Source: Phyllobacterium lublinensis (GTDB lineage: Bacteria > Pseudomonadota > Alphaproteobacteria > Rhizobiales > Rhizobiaceae). From it: DNA of 64,000 nucleotides. The stretch is from assembly GCF_020164435.1 (NCBI RefSeq), contig NZ_JAIUDQ010000019.1:1-64000 (forward strand). Direction: 5' to 3'. A program made the translations under genes and the position numbers. The notes under the pieces were generated by a model. The model ran no database searches and had not been told where the DNA came from. It was given only the letters and a program-made list of their open reading frames with translations. Below are positions 23,968 to 34,383 of the stretch, piece by piece; position 1 is the first letter of the stretch; each line of letters opens with the position of its first letter.

Positions 23968-25887
23968 TCAGGCAGACTTCTTCTTGCCGTCTTCGTCGAT
24001 TTCCTCGAAATCGGCATCGACGACATCATCATCGGCCTTGGCAGTCGCATCAGTTTCGCCGCCTTCGGCAGCAGCTTCAGCCTGCGAGGCCTCGTACATG
24101 GCCTGACCAAGCTTCATGGAAACTTCCGCCAGCGTCTGCGTCTTTGCCTTGATGGCTTCCGCATCGTCGCCTTCGGCCACGGACTTCAGTTCTGCAAGTG
24201 CCGTTTCGATTGCCTGCTTGTCATCGGCCGAAACCTTGTCGCCGTAGTCCTTGAGCGACTTCTCGGTCGAATGGATCAGGGCTTCGGCCTGATTCTTCGA
24301 CTCGACGGCCTCACGGCGCTTCTTGTCGCTCTCGGCGTTGGCTTCGGCATCCTTGACCATCTTTTCGATGTCGGCGTCCGACAGACCACCGGATGCCTGG
24401 ATGCGGATCTGGTGTTCCTTGCCGGTACCCTTGTCCTTGGCCGAGACATTGACGATACCGTTGGCGTCGATATCGAACGTGACCTCGATCTGCGGAACAC
24501 CGCGCGGTGCGGGCGGAATGCCGACAAGATCGAACTGGCCGAGTGCCTTGTTATCGGCCGCCATTTCACGCTCGCCCTGGAAGACGCGGATCGTCACGGC
24601 GGACTGATTGTCCTCGGCCGTGGAGAAGGTCTGCGACTTCTTCGTCGGAATCGTCGTGTTACGCTCGATCAGACGGGTGAAGACACCACCCAGCGTTTCG
24701 ATGCCGAGTGACAGCGGCGTTACGTCGAGCAGGAGAACGTCCTTGACGTCGCCCTGCAGGACGCCGGCCTGAATGGCTGCACCCATGGCAACGACTTCAT
24801 CCGGATTGACTCCCTTGTGTGGTTCCTTGCCGAAGAAGGCCTTCACGATTTCCTGGATCTTGGGCATGCGGGTCATGCCGCCGACAAGAACGACTTCGTC
24901 GATCTCACCAGCCTTGAGGCCGGCATCCTTGAGAGCCGACTTGCAGGGATCAACCGTGCGCTGGACCAGATCGTCGACGAGGCTCTCGAACTTGGCACGC
25001 GACAGTTTCATCGTCAGATGCTTCGGACCGGAAGCGTCAGCCGTAATGAATGGCAGGTTGATTTCGGTCTGCTGCGCGGATGACAGTTCGATCTTTGCCT
25101 TTTCGGCAGCTTCCTTCAGACGCTGCAGCGCGAGCTTGTCATTCTTCAGGTCGATGCCCTGTTCCTTCTTGAACTCGGCTGCGAAATATTCGACCAGACG
25201 CATGTCGAAGTCTTCACCGCCCAGGAACGTATCGCCATTGGTAGACTTCACTTCGAAGACACCATCGCCGATCTCGAGGATCGAAACGTCGAACGTGCCA
25301 CCGCCAAGATCGTATACAGCGATAGTCTTGCCTTCCTTCTTGTCGAGGCCATAGGCAAGGGCAGCAGCGGTCGGTTCGTTGATGATGCGCAGGACCTCAA
25401 GGCCGGCGATCTTGCCCGCATCCTTGGTTGCCTGGCGCTGGGCATCATTGAAGTAGGCCGGAACGGTGATGACCGCCTTCTCGACCTTCTCGCCGAGATA
25501 GGCTTCCGCGGTTTCCTTCATCTTCTGCAGGATCATTGCAGAGATCTGCGAAGGCGAATATTTCTTGCCGTGAACCTCTACCCAGGCATCGCCATTGTCG
25601 CCTTTGACAATGTGGTAGGGAACAAGCTTCTTGTCCTTTTCAACGGTCGGATCGTCAAAACGGCGGCCGATAAGCCGCTTGACCGCGAAAACAGTTCCTT
25701 CAGGATTGGTGACAGCCTGACGCTTGGCCGGCTGGCCAGCAAGGCGCTCATCGCTATCCGTGAAAGCGATGATCGAAGGCGTCGTACGAGCACCTTCCGC
25801 ATTTTCGATGACCTTCGCGTTCTTGCCATCCATGACGGCGACGCAGGAATTGGTCGTACCCAGATCAATACCGATAACTTTAGCCAT
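23968..25887 (-). CDS. dnaK: Chaperone DnaK (Hsp70)
   Basis: A 639-residue Hsp70 with the ATPase start [15 protein letters not shown], the phosphate loops [12 protein letters not shown] and [10 protein letters not shown], the linker [13 protein letters not shown] and the usual substrate-binding domain. The Asp/Glu-rich tail ends in [12 protein letters not shown]. The start at 25887 has GGAG eight bases upstream; the frame extends further back without family support. A heat-shock-type promoter lies about 110 bases upstream. Confidence 0.97.
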   Translation of the reverse strand: MAKVIGIDLGTTNSCVAVMDGKNAKVIENAEGARTTPSIIAFTDSDERLAGQPAKRQAVTNPEGTVFAVKRLIGRRFDDPTVEKDKKLVPYHIVKGDNGDAWVEVHGKKYSPSQISAMILQKMKETAEAYLGEKVEKAVITVPAYFNDAQRQATKDAGKIAGLEVLRIINEPTAAALAYGLDKKEGKTIAVYDLGGGTFDVSILEIGDGVFEVKSTNGDTFLGGEDFDMRLVEYFAAEFKKEQGIDLKNDKLALQRLKEAAEKAKIELSSAQQTEINLPFITADASGPKHLTMKLSRAKFESLVDDLVQRTVDPCKSALKDAGLKAGEIDEVVLVGGMTRMPKIQEIVKAFFGKEPHKGVNPDEVVAMGAAIQAGVLQGDVKDVLLLDVTPLSLGIETLGGVFTRLIERNTTIPTKKSQTFSTAEDNQSAVTIRVFQGEREMAADNKALGQFDLVGIPPAPRGVPQIEVTFDIDANGIVNVSAKDKGTGKEHQIRIQASGGLSDADIEKMVKDAEANAESDKKRREAVESKNQAEALIHSTEKSLKDYGDKVSADDKQAIETALAELKSVAEGDDAEAIKAKTQTLAEVSMKLGQAMYEASQAEAAAEGGETDATAKADDDVVDADFEEIDEDGKKKSA

Positions 25888-26007
25888 TACTCTATCTCCA
25901 TTCAGCAGGCTGCCGGGACCTCTGCCGAGCATTCCATTCAGCAGCCCCTAGGGGGTTTCAACAATTCAGGACCGCTGAGGCGGGCGGTACTTACAGTGTT
26001 GAGCGCT

Positions 26008-26036
26008 ATATAAGAAGGGGGAAATTACCATGCAAG
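26008..26036 (-). promoter_or_regulatory. dnaK: Candidate RpoH (heat-shock) promoter of dnaK
   Basis: On the minus strand, CTTGCA (26036-26031) and CTTATATAG (from 26014) are spaced by 16 bases. This fits the alphaproteobacterial heat-shock pattern of a CTTG -35 and a CYTATNTNNG -10, except for the last base. It would give a leader of about 110 bases before the dnaK ATG. Confidence 0.55.
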
Positions 26037-26113
26037 TCAGAAGAGGCTGCATTTGCACGCATAATTACCTTAAAAGACTCGGCAAACCTTGTTTTTAGCC
26101 CCATATATCCTCC

Positions 26114-27274
26114 ATGACCGACGGCACCCTGCACCTCCATGCACCCGGACACCGGCGAAGCCGGCTGATCAATACGCTGCACACATGGCTGCTCCTGGCC
26201 GGCAGCCTCACCCTGCTTGTCGTCTGCGCCTGGACGCTGGCGGGACCCGCAGGGATCATTTATGCCTTCGTCTTCGGCGCGATCAGCCTTTTTGCCATAC
26301 GACGCATCAGTCCGCAAATGGTACTGAGCATGTACAAGGCCCGGCCGGTCACGCAAGCCGAGTTTCCACAGGGGTTGGCGATCGTAGAGGAACTTTCGCG
26401 ACGCGCCGGCCTGCCGAAATCACCAAAGCTTTACGTGATCCCTTCCCGTATGATGAATGCCTTTGCTGTCGGGCGCCGCGATGATGCGGTGGTTGCCGTG
26501 ACGGACCAGCTGGTACGGGCGCTGACGGCACGCGAACTGACCGGCGTGCTGGCCCATGAGGTCAGCCATATCCGCAATGATGACCTCAAGGTAATGGCGC
26601 TCGCCGATACGGTTTCTCGGTTCACGTCACTGATGTCGACGATCGGGATAGTTTCGCTGCTGTTCAATATCACCTGGCTTGCCAGCGGTGCGCCGCCGCA
26701 AGTGCCATGGCTGGGTGTTCTGGTCTTGCTGTTTGCGCCCACTGTCGGCGGCCTCCTGCAGATGGCGCTGTCGCGCACCCGCGAATTCCATGCCGATCTT
26801 GGCGCCGCCATGCTGACAGGGGATCCCGACGGACTGGCGCTCGCATTGCTGAAACTCGAGAAGGCGCAGGGCAAGGTCTGGGAAAACCTCATCCTGCCCG
26901 GCGGACGCATTCCCGACCCCTCCATTCTGCGGACCCACCCGCTGACCGAAGCGCGCGTCGCCCGGCTCCATGCGCTGAAAGAGGCCTGCGCCATGGTGGC
27001 CCGGGGCGACACGATGCCGGACGACATCCTGGCGGGCCTCGCCCTCAAGCCACAGGAACACATCCGGACCCGCCCGCGTTCAGTGCCGCAAATCAGTCAG
27101 CAGTTCGGACGCTGGAACTCAGACAATCTGGAAATCCTGTCCCTGATCAACACGCAGGCAACCCTGCCAGTCATTGCCGACGTCGATGCGGACAGTGAGG
27201 CCTATCCGGACAGTCTTTACCTGCCCGATGGCGATCCGCGCGTGCATGTCACGCGCGGCGGCGTTTACTGGTAG
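26114..27274 (+). CDS. M48 family zinc metalloprotease (HtpX-like)
   Basis: This 386-residue integral membrane protease has two N-terminal hydrophobic helices (TWLLLAGSLTLLVVCAW, IYAFVFGAISLFAI). The active site is HEVSHIRNDD, and the downstream Glu ligand is in SRTREFHADLGAAML. Two further helices follow the active site. HtpX-type proteases degrade damaged membrane proteins, which fits its divergent position beside dnaK. The ATG has no Shine-Dalgarno (TATCCTCC precedes it), unlike its neighbours. Confidence 0.88.
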   Translation: MTDGTLHLHAPGHRRSRLINTLHTWLLLAGSLTLLVVCAWTLAGPAGIIYAFVFGAISLFAIRRISPQMVLSMYKARPVTQAEFPQGLAIVEELSRRAGLPKSPKLYVIPSRMMNAFAVGRRDDAVVAVTDQLVRALTARELTGVLAHEVSHIRNDDLKVMALADTVSRFTSLMSTIGIVSLLFNITWLASGAPPQVPWLGVLVLLFAPTVGGLLQMALSRTREFHADLGAAMLTGDPDGLALALLKLEKAQGKVWENLILPGGRIPDPSILRTHPLTEARVARLHALKEACAMVARGDTMPDDILAGLALKPQEHIRTRPRSVPQISQQFGRWNSDNLEILSLINTQATLPVIADVDADSEAYPDSLYLPDGDPRVHVTRGGVYW

Positions 27275-27275
27275 T

Positions 27276-28262
27276 TCAAACGGTCTCCCACTTGCCCGTT
27301 TCGTCGGCGCGGTAGATCGCATCGATCAACTTCTGGTTCAGGACGGAGTCCTCCAGCGTGAAGACATCTGCCTCCTCGCCCCTTGCCGCGCGGGCAAAGG
27401 CTTCAACCTGCAGACGGTAGTGATTTACATCACTGAAATTATACTCCGTGGCACCACTGTGATTTCTGTTGTGTAGCGTGATCTTGGCGTGGTCGTATTT
27501 GCCAGTGTTGAACGGCGCCAGCACTTCGATATAGCCCTCATCGCCGTGGAAAACGATCGACTGGCGGGCTGCAAGCTGCGTCGCCACATAGAACGTCAAC
27601 TCGAAGCCGTCGAAATCGGCGCGCACACTGGCATAGCGATCGGTGCCGAAATCCGGATCGCGCTCGACCGTTGCCGCCACCCGCACGGGTTCCTTGCCGG
27701 TGACAAACCGGGTTGCCACAGTCGGATAGACGCCGATATCGGGCAGGGCTCCACCGCCCAGCGCCGGCTGATTGCGCATGTTGCCGGCATCCTTGTTGTA
27801 GTAAGTAAATGCGGCCTGGACCTGGCGCAGCTGGCCGATGGCGCCGCCAGCGACGAGCTCGCGAACCTTCAGCCATTGCGGATGGTAGGTGACCATGAAG
27901 GCTTCGGAGATCAGCACGCCGTTGCTGTCGCGGGCGCGCTGCAGGGCGGCAATCTCGCTGGCGTGCAATGAGATCGGCTTTTCGCACAGGACGTGTTTGC
28001 CGGCTTCCGCCGCCTTCAGCGACCATTCCACATGCTGCGATGTGGGCAGGGGAATATAGACCGCATCGATGTCCTTGGAGGCCAGCATGTCTTCGTAGGA
28101 CCCGAAGGCGTGCGGCACGCCAAACCGATCCGCCACGGCACGGGCCTTCGCGAAGTCGCGGCTGGCGATGGCGGAGACGACCGAATTCTCCGCGTCGCAA
28201 ATGGCGGGAATGACCGCCGTTACCCCGATTTTTGCAGTCGAAAGAATACCCCAGCGAAACAT
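27276..28262 (-). CDS. Gfo/Idh/MocA family NAD(P)-dependent oxidoreductase
   Basis: This 328-residue protein has an N-terminal Rossmann fold ([18 protein letters not shown], then [16 protein letters not shown]) and the family signature [12 protein letters not shown], in which Lys is catalytic. Members oxidise or reduce sugars and inositols. No substrate is predictable. It converges on the M48 protease gene with a one-base gap, so the two transcripts must overlap. Confidence 0.9.
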   Translation of the reverse strand: MFRWGILSTAKIGVTAVIPAICDAENSVVSAIASRDFAKARAVADRFGVPHAFGSYEDMLASKDIDAVYIPLPTSQHVEWSLKAAEAGKHVLCEKPISLHASEIAALQRARDSNGVLISEAFMVTYHPQWLKVRELVAGGAIGQLRQVQAAFTYYNKDAGNMRNQPALGGGALPDIGVYPTVATRFVTGKEPVRVAATVERDPDFGTDRYASVRADFDGFELTFYVATQLAARQSIVFHGDEGYIEVLAPFNTGKYDHAKITLHNRNHSGATEYNFSDVNHYRLQVEAFARAARGEEADVFTLEDSVLNQKLIDAIYRADETGKWETV

Positions 28263-28563
28263 GATGCCATCTCCTTTGCGTCGGCGCGCAACCTAGAGCA
28301 ATTTGCGCCTCGATGAAAAGTCTTATCGGGATGAGGGCCTGAAGAAATCGATCAAGGTGTGCAAGTCAGATGATAAAATACGCAAACGGCGGATCCATCG
28401 GCGCTTTTCACACACTTGACAGACGAATTGCCGTGAGGCCTATTCCTGACCGCCAATGGCGACTTTAAAAAATTCTCCGTCGGCGCTATATCGCGCAAGA
28501 TTGATTTTGTCTCAACAAGCTGCGCCGCCCTGTCAACATCGCTGGCGCCGAACCTGGAATACC
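28263..28563. other. Divergent intergenic region
   Basis: This is 301 bases between the Gfo/Idh gene (minus) and the hydroxylase-like gene (plus), with no supportable gene. A TTGACA at 28416-28421 could serve as a -35 for the plus-strand gene, but the -10 at the right spacing (CCTATT) is poor. Confidence 0.35.
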
Positions 28564-29376
28564 ATGGAAAAATCTACGAAAAAGTCCCTTCGCCGTTGGG
28601 CTGTCGGTTTGGTACTATTGGGCGTCATCGCCTATTTTGTACCTTATCTGGTCATTTTCTACCTGATCTGCGGTCTTTACGATTTGTCGCGCAACAAGAA
28701 TTTGAACTTGCAGGTTGTCGAGCAGTATTTCTTCGGCAACGGCATGTTCACCTGGCTTCTGTCCCCGGTGAACATCGTACTCGATATCCTTTCCCTTCCC
28801 TACGTCAACAAGGGCGTCTACCGGCTGCAGGACCTGCCGGCCGACTATCAGGCCGAGGTGAAGCGCCTTATCACGGCGACGCAAAAGGAAAATATAGTCG
28901 GCCAGTTGCAGGAACGCGCCGAACAGCAGGCGCGCAGCATGTTCTTTTTCAAATGGTACGGAAAAGACCAGCCGAGTTTCGCCAACGTGCCGTCCTTCTA
29001 CGAAAAGTACAATTTCGTAAAGACGATCGGCGTATCGGTTTTCAACAAGAAGAACTCGACGTCCAAGCATTTCGGCCCGATGCGTGCCACGATCCGCGTG
29101 CTTTACAACATTAACGACATGAATGATCGCACCGCCTATATCTGGTGCGGCGACACGACGAGCTACTGGAAGGACGACAAGCTGTTTATCTTTGATGACA
29201 CGCTGATGCACCAGTCGGTCAACCAGACCGACCAGACGCGCTATTGCCTGTTCGTCGACATCCTGCGGCCATCCTACCTGCCGGGGGTGTTTGCGGCCAT
29301 CGTTTCATTCATGGGCGTCGTCCTCAAGGGCAGCAATTCGATCTTCTACAAGAACTGGAAGGTCATACAGAAATAA
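28564..29376 (+). CDS. Membrane-anchored aspartyl/asparaginyl beta-hydroxylase family protein
   Basis: A 270-residue protein with an N-terminal hydrophobic segment (AVGLVLLGVIAYFVPYLVIF) and a C-terminal dioxygenase-like domain. The domain shows KHFGPMRATIRVLYNI and the distal metal/2-oxoglutarate block FDDTLMHQSVNQ...RYCLFVDILRP, as in Asp/Asn beta-hydroxylases and LpxO. A lipid A 2-hydroxylase role is possible but not shown. I start it at the ATG at 28564, with GGA seven bases upstream. It is followed by a strong terminator. Confidence 0.78.
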   Translation: MEKSTKKSLRRWAVGLVLLGVIAYFVPYLVIFYLICGLYDLSRNKNLNLQVVEQYFFGNGMFTWLLSPVNIVLDILSLPYVNKGVYRLQDLPADYQAEVKRLITATQKENIVGQLQERAEQQARSMFFFKWYGKDQPSFANVPSFYEKYNFVKTIGVSVFNKKNSTSKHFGPMRATIRVLYNINDMNDRTAYIWCGDTTSYWKDDKLFIFDDTLMHQSVNQTDQTRYCLFVDILRPSYLPGVFAAIVSFMGVVLKGSNSIFYKNWKVIQK

Positions 29377-29397
29377 GACTCACATGTTGAACCAATT

Positions 29398-29425
29398 AAA
29401 AAAGGGCGCTGTTGCGCCCTTTTTC
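29398..29425 (+). terminator. Rho-independent terminator
   Basis: AAAGGGCGC and GCGCCCTTT pair around a TGTT loop, followed by T-rich sequence. An A-run on the other side makes it usable from both strands. It separates the hydroxylase-like gene from the convergent pheT. Confidence 0.9.
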
Positions 29426-29469
29426 ATGATCGGATTCCGGATCGCCTGGTCATAAGGCAGATTGGCAAC

Positions 29470-31884
29470 CTACCCTCTCAATACGCCACCCGTCTGCTTG
29501 CCAACGCTTTCAACAACACGTTTGGTCAACGCTTCAAGATCCTCATCGTTCAGAGTGCGCTCCACAGGCTGAATTGCTACCTCGATCGCAACGGATTTCT
29601 TGCCTTCGCCAAGCGAAGCACCTTCAAACAGGTCAAAGACCTGCACACCGGTTATCAGCTTCTTGTCGCCGGCAAGTGCCGCGCGGACAATCGCCCCGGC
29701 TTCCACCGACTTGTCCACGATGAAAGCAAAATCGCGCCGTACCGCCTGGAAGTCCGAAAGGTTGAGCGCCGGCTTGGTGCGGGTGGCCTTCTGTTTCGGC
29801 TCGGGAATGGCGTCGATGAATACCTCAAAGCCGCAAAGGCTGCCTGAGACATCGAGCGTTTCCAGGGTCTTGGGATGAAACTCGCCGAATGTGCCGAGTA
29901 CCACCTTTGGTCCAAGCTTGATCGTCCCCGAACGCCCCGGATGATACCAGGCGGGGCCGCCGCTCTCGATCTGCAGCTTGTCGACAGGTGCACCGGCAGC
30001 TTCGAGCACGGCGAGTGCATCGGCCTTGGCGTCGAACACGCTCACCAGACCAGCATTGCCGCTCCAGTGTCGACCGGAACCTTCCGGCTTCGCGGTGCCA
30101 CGCCGCACGCCGGCGGCTACCCGCCGCTGTGCTTCCGGCGTGTTGCCTTCATAGGTGCCGGACACTTCGAACAGTGCCAGGTCGTTGAAACCGCGATCGG
30201 CATTGCGCTGCGCCGCGGCCAGCAGGCCGGGTAGCAGCGAGGGACGCATGTCGGACATGTCGGCAGCGATCGGATTGGCAAGTTTCAGCTCCGGCTGACC
30301 ACCGCCGAATGCCTTCGCGGATGTTTCGGAAATGAACGACCAGGTGACCGCCTCCATCATTCCGCGCGTGGCAAGCGCCCTGCGGGCATTGCGCGTGCGC
30401 AACTGCAGGGTGGTCAGTATCTTGCCATTGACGGACGCGTGGCTGACAAGTGGCTGTGGTTCAATACGATCAACCCCATGAATACGCATGACCTCTTCCA
30501 CGAGATCCGCCTTGCCGTCGACATCGGGACGCCATGACGGCACCACGACATCCACCAGTTCGCCGCTGCCCTGCGGCCTGAAGCCCAGGCGAGACAGGAT
30601 ATCGAGGCTGGTTTCCGCCGGAACATCGATACCGGTCAGGCGCTTGACTTCCGACGCGGGGAACCGGACCATCTTGGGCGAGTGCCCCTTGTAGCCAATA
30701 AGCTGTGCCTCGGATGCCGCGCCGCCGCAGAAATCGAGAACCAGCTGCGTGGCGAGCTCGAGACCCGGCACCATGAACTCAGGATCGACACCGCGTTCGA
30801 AGCGATAGCGCGCATCGGTGATGATGCCGAGACTGCGGCCCGTGCGCGCAATATTCATCGCATCCCAGAGCGCGGATTCGATCACGACATTGGTCGTGTT
30901 CTCATCGCAGCCGGAATGTTCTCCGCCCATGATGCCGCCGATCGACTCGACTCCATCAGCGTCGGCGATGACGACATTGGCAGGAGTTACGGTGTATTCC
31001 TTGCCGTTGAGGCCGAGGATTTGCTCGCCTTCCAGCGCGCGGCGCACGGTGAGATTGCCCTTGACCTTGTCCGCGTCGAAGACGTGCAACGGCCGGCCGC
31101 GGTCGAAAGTCAGATAGTTGGTGATATCAACCAGCGCATTGATCGGGCGCAGGCCAATGGCAATCAATCGCTGCTGCAGCCATTGCGGGCTATGCCCATT
31201 CCTGACGCCCTTGACCGTGCGCCAGGCGAAGCCAGGGCAGAGATAGGTATCCTCACCGAGATCAAGATTGACACTCACCGACGCAGGTCCAGAGCCCCTG
31301 ACCGGTTCTATCGGCTGCGATTTCAGCCGGCCGAGACCAACTGCAGCAAGGTCGCGAGCGATGCCATGAACGCTGGTGCAGTCGGGGCGGTTCGGCGTCA
31401 GGTTGATCTCGATGACGGGATCATCCAGGCCGGCATAGGCAGCAAAGCTGGTGCCGACTGGCGCATCTGCGGGAAGATCGATGATGCCATTGTGCTCATC
31501 CGACATCTGCAACTCACGCTCTGAGCACATCATGCCATGGCTTTCGACACCGCGGATCTTGCCGACCGACAGCGTAAGGTCGATGCCGGGGACATAGGTA
31601 CCGGGAGATGCAAACGCACCGACCAGGCCCGCCCGGGCATTTGGAGCGCCGCAAACCACCTGCAACGGCTTGCCGTCACCCGTGTCCACGGTCAGGACCT
31701 GCAGCTTGTCTGCGTCGGGATGACGGGAAGCCGTCAGTACCTTGGCGATCACAAATGGCTTCAGCGCCGATTTGTCATCAAGCGATTCGACCTCAAGACC
31801 AATCATGGTCAGGGTCTCGACGATCTCTTCGAGCGACGCTTCCGTCTCGAGATGATCTTTAAGCCAGGAGAGTGTGAATTTCAT
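29470..31884 (-). CDS. pheT: Phenylalanine-tRNA ligase beta subunit
   Basis: An 804-residue PheT of normal bacterial length. It has the N-terminal tRNA-binding domain ([19 protein letters not shown]), the B3/B4 editing module, the B5 domain and the C-terminal anticodon-binding FDX-ACB domain. With PheS it forms the alpha2-beta2 enzyme that charges tRNA-Phe. It is the last gene of a pheS-ASCH-pheT operon, 20 bases after the ASCH gene. Confidence 0.96.
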   Translation of the reverse strand: MKFTLSWLKDHLETEASLEEIVETLTMIGLEVESLDDKSALKPFVIAKVLTASRHPDADKLQVLTVDTGDGKPLQVVCGAPNARAGLVGAFASPGTYVPGIDLTLSVGKIRGVESHGMMCSERELQMSDEHNGIIDLPADAPVGTSFAAYAGLDDPVIEINLTPNRPDCTSVHGIARDLAAVGLGRLKSQPIEPVRGSGPASVSVNLDLGEDTYLCPGFAWRTVKGVRNGHSPQWLQQRLIAIGLRPINALVDITNYLTFDRGRPLHVFDADKVKGNLTVRRALEGEQILGLNGKEYTVTPANVVIADADGVESIGGIMGGEHSGCDENTTNVVIESALWDAMNIARTGRSLGIITDARYRFERGVDPEFMVPGLELATQLVLDFCGGAASEAQLIGYKGHSPKMVRFPASEVKRLTGIDVPAETSLDILSRLGFRPQGSGELVDVVVPSWRPDVDGKADLVEEVMRIHGVDRIEPQPLVSHASVNGKILTTLQLRTRNARRALATRGMMEAVTWSFISETSAKAFGGGQPELKLANPIAADMSDMRPSLLPGLLAAAQRNADRGFNDLALFEVSGTYEGNTPEAQRRVAAGVRRGTAKPEGSGRHWSGNAGLVSVFDAKADALAVLEAAGAPVDKLQIESGGPAWYHPGRSGTIKLGPKVVLGTFGEFHPKTLETLDVSGSLCGFEVFIDAIPEPKQKATRTKPALNLSDFQAVRRDFAFIVDKSVEAGAIVRAALAGDKKLITGVQVFDLFEGASLGEGKKSVAIEVAIQPVERTLNDEDLEALTKRVVESVGKQTGGVLRG

Positions 31885-31904
31885 GATTTCACTCGTTCTT
31901 ACGT

Positions 31905-32315
31905 TTAGCGTTCGAGGATTTCGACCAGGCGAAACCGCTCACACAAAAGTTCCATGTCGGGCGAGAAACCGCCATTGCGCCTAAAGTAGGTTTCGTGGTC
32001 ACGCCGCCATTGCTCGAGGTTAGCCTCACCCTCCCCTTCGTCGCGGGCGAAAGCAGCGTCAACTTCGTCAAACCGGCGATAGGTGACCTCGACCGTCTCG
32101 ATGACGGCCGCTGGGCGGCCCGCGCCATCGAGCACCATGTCACGCCTGCCGACGACTGGCTTGTCAGCGCTGTCTTCGGCATAATCCTTGGCGGCCGCGC
32201 ACGTCGCTGTCTTCTTGCCGGCGAGCACGAGGGCCAGCAATTCATCCGCAAGCGCCGGCGAGTCGCCGAACGCGAACGTGACAGCATCCCGGTACCGGTC
32301 TGGCAATCCGCTCAC
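31905..32315 (-). CDS. ASCH domain protein inside the pheST operon
   Basis: A 136-residue cytoplasmic protein of the ASCH superfamily, a PUA-like RNA-binding fold. It shows the family pattern [30 protein letters not shown] and the C-terminal CERFRLVE. Its ATG overlaps the pheS stop by 4 bases and it ends 20 bases before pheT, so it is clearly co-transcribed and coupled. Some ASCH proteins hydrolyse modified nucleosides (N4-acetylcytidine); the role here is unknown. Placement suggests an RNA- or tRNA-related job. Confidence 0.85.
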   Translation of the reverse strand: MSGLPDRYRDAVTFAFGDSPALADELLALVLAGKKTATCAAAKDYAEDSADKPVVGRRDMVLDGAGRPAAVIETVEVTYRRFDEVDAAFARDEGEGEANLEQWRRDHETYFRRNGGFSPDMELLCERFRLVEILER

Positions 32316-33394
32316 GCGCTCAGACCTCCAAACAAGGTCGGCATGTCGAGCGGGCGGAAGCCATAATGCTGCAACCAGCGGACGTCAGCATCGAAGAACG
32401 CACGCAGATCCGGCATGCCGTATTTCAGCATGGCGATGCGGTCTATGCCCATACCCCAGGCGAAGCCCTGATACTCGTCCGGATCAAGACCGCCATGGCG
32501 CAGCACGTTTGGATGGACCATGCCACAGCCGAGAATCTCCATCCAATCGGTCCCTTCGCCGAACTTCACTTCCTTGCCCGAACGGTCGCACTGGATATCC
32601 ACTTCCAGTGACGGCTCCGTGAAAGGGAAATAGGACGGGCGGAAGCGCATCTTCAGCGACGGCACCTCGAAGAACGCCTTGCAGAACTCCTCGAGTACCC
32701 ATTTCATGTTGGCAACATTGGCCGATTTATCGATGACCAGCCCCTCGACCTGATGGAACATCGGCGAGTGGGTGGCATCGGAGTCCATGCGGTAGGTCTT
32801 GCCGGGAATGACGATACGGATCGGCGGACGCTGGGTCTCCATCGTGCGGATCTGGACCGGGCTCGTATGCGTACGCAGCACGCGCCGCTCACCGTTCTCA
32901 TCCGGATTGAAGAAGAACGTGTCGTGCATCTCGCGGGCGGGGTGGCCTTCGGGGAAATTAAGGGCCGTGAAGTTGTAGTAATCGGTCTCGACATCAGGGC
33001 CTTCCGCGATCGAGAAGCCCATATCGGCGAAAATGGCCGTGATCTCATCAACCACCTGGCTGATCGGATGTATACGGCCGCGTTCCGCCGGGGCAGCGCG
33101 TACCGGCAGCGTGACGTCCACCTTCTCCCTCTCGAGGCGCACAGCGATTGCGGCGTCCTTGAGTGCAGACTTGCGCGCCGTAAGCGCTTCCGTGATGCGG
33201 TTCTTCAGCCCATTGATGGCCGGTCCCTGGGACTGGCGCTCTTCCGGCGACATTGAACCCAGCGATTTCAGCTTCTCGGAAATCGACCCCTTCTTGCCAA
33301 GGGCAGCAAGGCGGACGGCCTCGATGGCCGCTTCATCATTGGCTGCCTCAATCTGCGCGGCAAGCACGCTTTCCAGTTGTACCAGATCGTCCAT
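32312..33394 (-). CDS. pheS: Phenylalanine-tRNA ligase alpha subunit
   Basis: A 360-residue PheS with an N-terminal coiled coil and class II synthetase motifs: motif 2 [16 protein letters not shown] and motif 3 [17 protein letters not shown]. The start at 33394 ([11 protein letters not shown]) follows the family; the frame extends to 33427. It is coupled to the ASCH gene (ATGA overlap). A terminator hairpin lies 40 bases upstream, between it and rplT. Confidence 0.96.
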   Translation of the reverse strand: MDDLVQLESVLAAQIEAANDEAAIEAVRLAALGKKGSISEKLKSLGSMSPEERQSQGPAINGLKNRITEALTARKSALKDAAIAVRLEREKVDVTLPVRAAPAERGRIHPISQVVDEITAIFADMGFSIAEGPDVETDYYNFTALNFPEGHPAREMHDTFFFNPDENGERRVLRTHTSPVQIRTMETQRPPIRIVIPGKTYRMDSDATHSPMFHQVEGLVIDKSANVANMKWVLEEFCKAFFEVPSLKMRFRPSYFPFTEPSLEVDIQCDRSGKEVKFGEGTDWMEILGCGMVHPNVLRHGGLDPDEYQGFAWGMGIDRIAMLKYGMPDLRAFFDADVRWLQHYGFRPLDMPTLFGGLSA

Positions 33395-33433
33395 GGTTCT
33401 CATCCGTTTCGCGAAGATCGTTGTCATGCAGAA

Positions 33434-33474
33434 AATCGAAAAACCCGCGCCAGCCGAGCCAGCGCGGGTTTCCC
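33434..33474 (-). terminator. Terminator between rplT and pheS
   Basis: AACCCGCGC pairs with GCGCGGGTT around an 11-base loop. On the minus strand it is followed by TTTTTCG. It could end rplT transcripts. Its place just ahead of pheS would also suit attenuation, but I see no Phe-rich leader peptide. Confidence 0.8.
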
Positions 33475-33511
33475 AAGTCTAGATTTCCGAAAATGCTTTG
33501 GGAGCGCTGGT

Positions 33512-33913
33512 TTAGTGGACAGCGCCTTCAAAAGCGTTCGGAGTGGTGTCTTTCAGGTACTCGAGCGCCTTCTTGGCGGAAGCAACGAGCGCGCCGAATG
33601 CTGCCGGCTCGTGGATCGCGAGATCCGACAGAACCTTGCGGTCAACCTCGATACCCGACTTGGTGAGACCGTCGATAAAACGGCTGTAGGTCAGGCCATG
33701 TTCACGCACAGCGGCGTTGATTCGCTGGGTCCAGAGCGCGCGGAACGTGCGCTTCTTGTTCTTGCGGTCGCGGTAAGCGTACTGCTTGGAACGATCGACA
33801 GCTGCCTTGGCGGTGCGGATGGTATTCTTGCGGCGGCCACGGAAACCCTCGGCCTGCTTCAGAACTTTTTTATGCTTGGCGTGGGACGTAACGCCCCGTT
33901 TTACACGTGCCAT
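33512..33913 (-). CDS. rplT: Ribosomal protein L20
   Basis: A 133-residue basic L20 ([35 protein letters not shown]), a primary binder of 23S rRNA early in 50S assembly. It follows rpmI by 77 bases, the usual pairing. A terminator lies after it. Confidence 0.97.
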   Translation of the reverse strand: MARVKRGVTSHAKHKKVLKQAEGFRGRRKNTIRTAKAAVDRSKQYAYRDRKNKKRTFRALWTQRINAAVREHGLTYSRFIDGLTKSGIEVDRKVLSDLAIHEPAAFGALVASAKKALEYLKDTTPNAFEGAVH

Positions 33914-33990
33914 GATATGATCTCCTTTCTTAGAGGCCTCCTGTCATTTCTTTCGAAATAACCGCCTCTTGGGTAAAAACGTTGCCCGGC

Positions 33991-34191
33991 TCAGAGGCCG
34001 TTCGGCAGGAACTTCTTCACGATTTTCGCATCTGGCTCGGAAAGAACCATCGTGCCGCGTGCGTCACGAATGAATTTGTTCGAACGTTTGATCATGCCAT
34101 GGCGTTTGCCAGCGGCGGCGGCTTTGATTTTGCCAGTCCCGGTGATCTTGAACCGTTTCTTGGCAGCAGATTTGGTCTTCATCTTGGGCAT
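33991..34191 (-). CDS. rpmI: Ribosomal protein L35
   Basis: A 66-residue L35 starting [15 protein letters not shown], with the usual basic sequence and KFLPNGL end. The start at 34191 has AGGAG at ideal distance; the frame extends upstream to 34299 but has no coding sense there. Unlike the common infC-rpmI-rplT order, a methyltransferase gene and two terminators separate it from infC. Confidence 0.96.
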   Translation of the reverse strand: MPKMKTKSAAKKRFKITGTGKIKAAAAGKRHGMIKRSNKFIRDARGTMVLSEPDAKIVKKFLPNGL

Positions 34192-34284
34192 TTTGCTACT
34201 CCTAATCTTGTGAGTCCCGTTCGCTCCACGGAGTTTCGGGCCTCTTGTTTTCTTTTCAGGCCGACCAAAGCCTGAAAGCATACA

Positions 34285-34316
34285 AAACCGCCACGGCATG
34301 CCCTGCCGGGCGGTTT
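34285..34316 (-). terminator. Terminator downstream of the methyltransferase gene
   Basis: AAACCGCC (34285-34292) pairs with GGCGGTTT (34309-34316). An inner CGGCA/TGCCG stem extends the hairpin. On the minus strand TTTTG follows. Confidence 0.75.
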
Positions 34317-34383
34317 GAACGGGTGCTTATTACCAGAAGTCAGGAAAAGCGCAACTGTTGAATCGCCCGCGCCGGCGAAAAGC

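Noticed and set aside
33434-33474. Phenylalanine attenuator ahead of pheS
   Set aside because: The hairpin is real, but no Phe-rich leader peptide precedes it. It is best explained as the rplT terminator.
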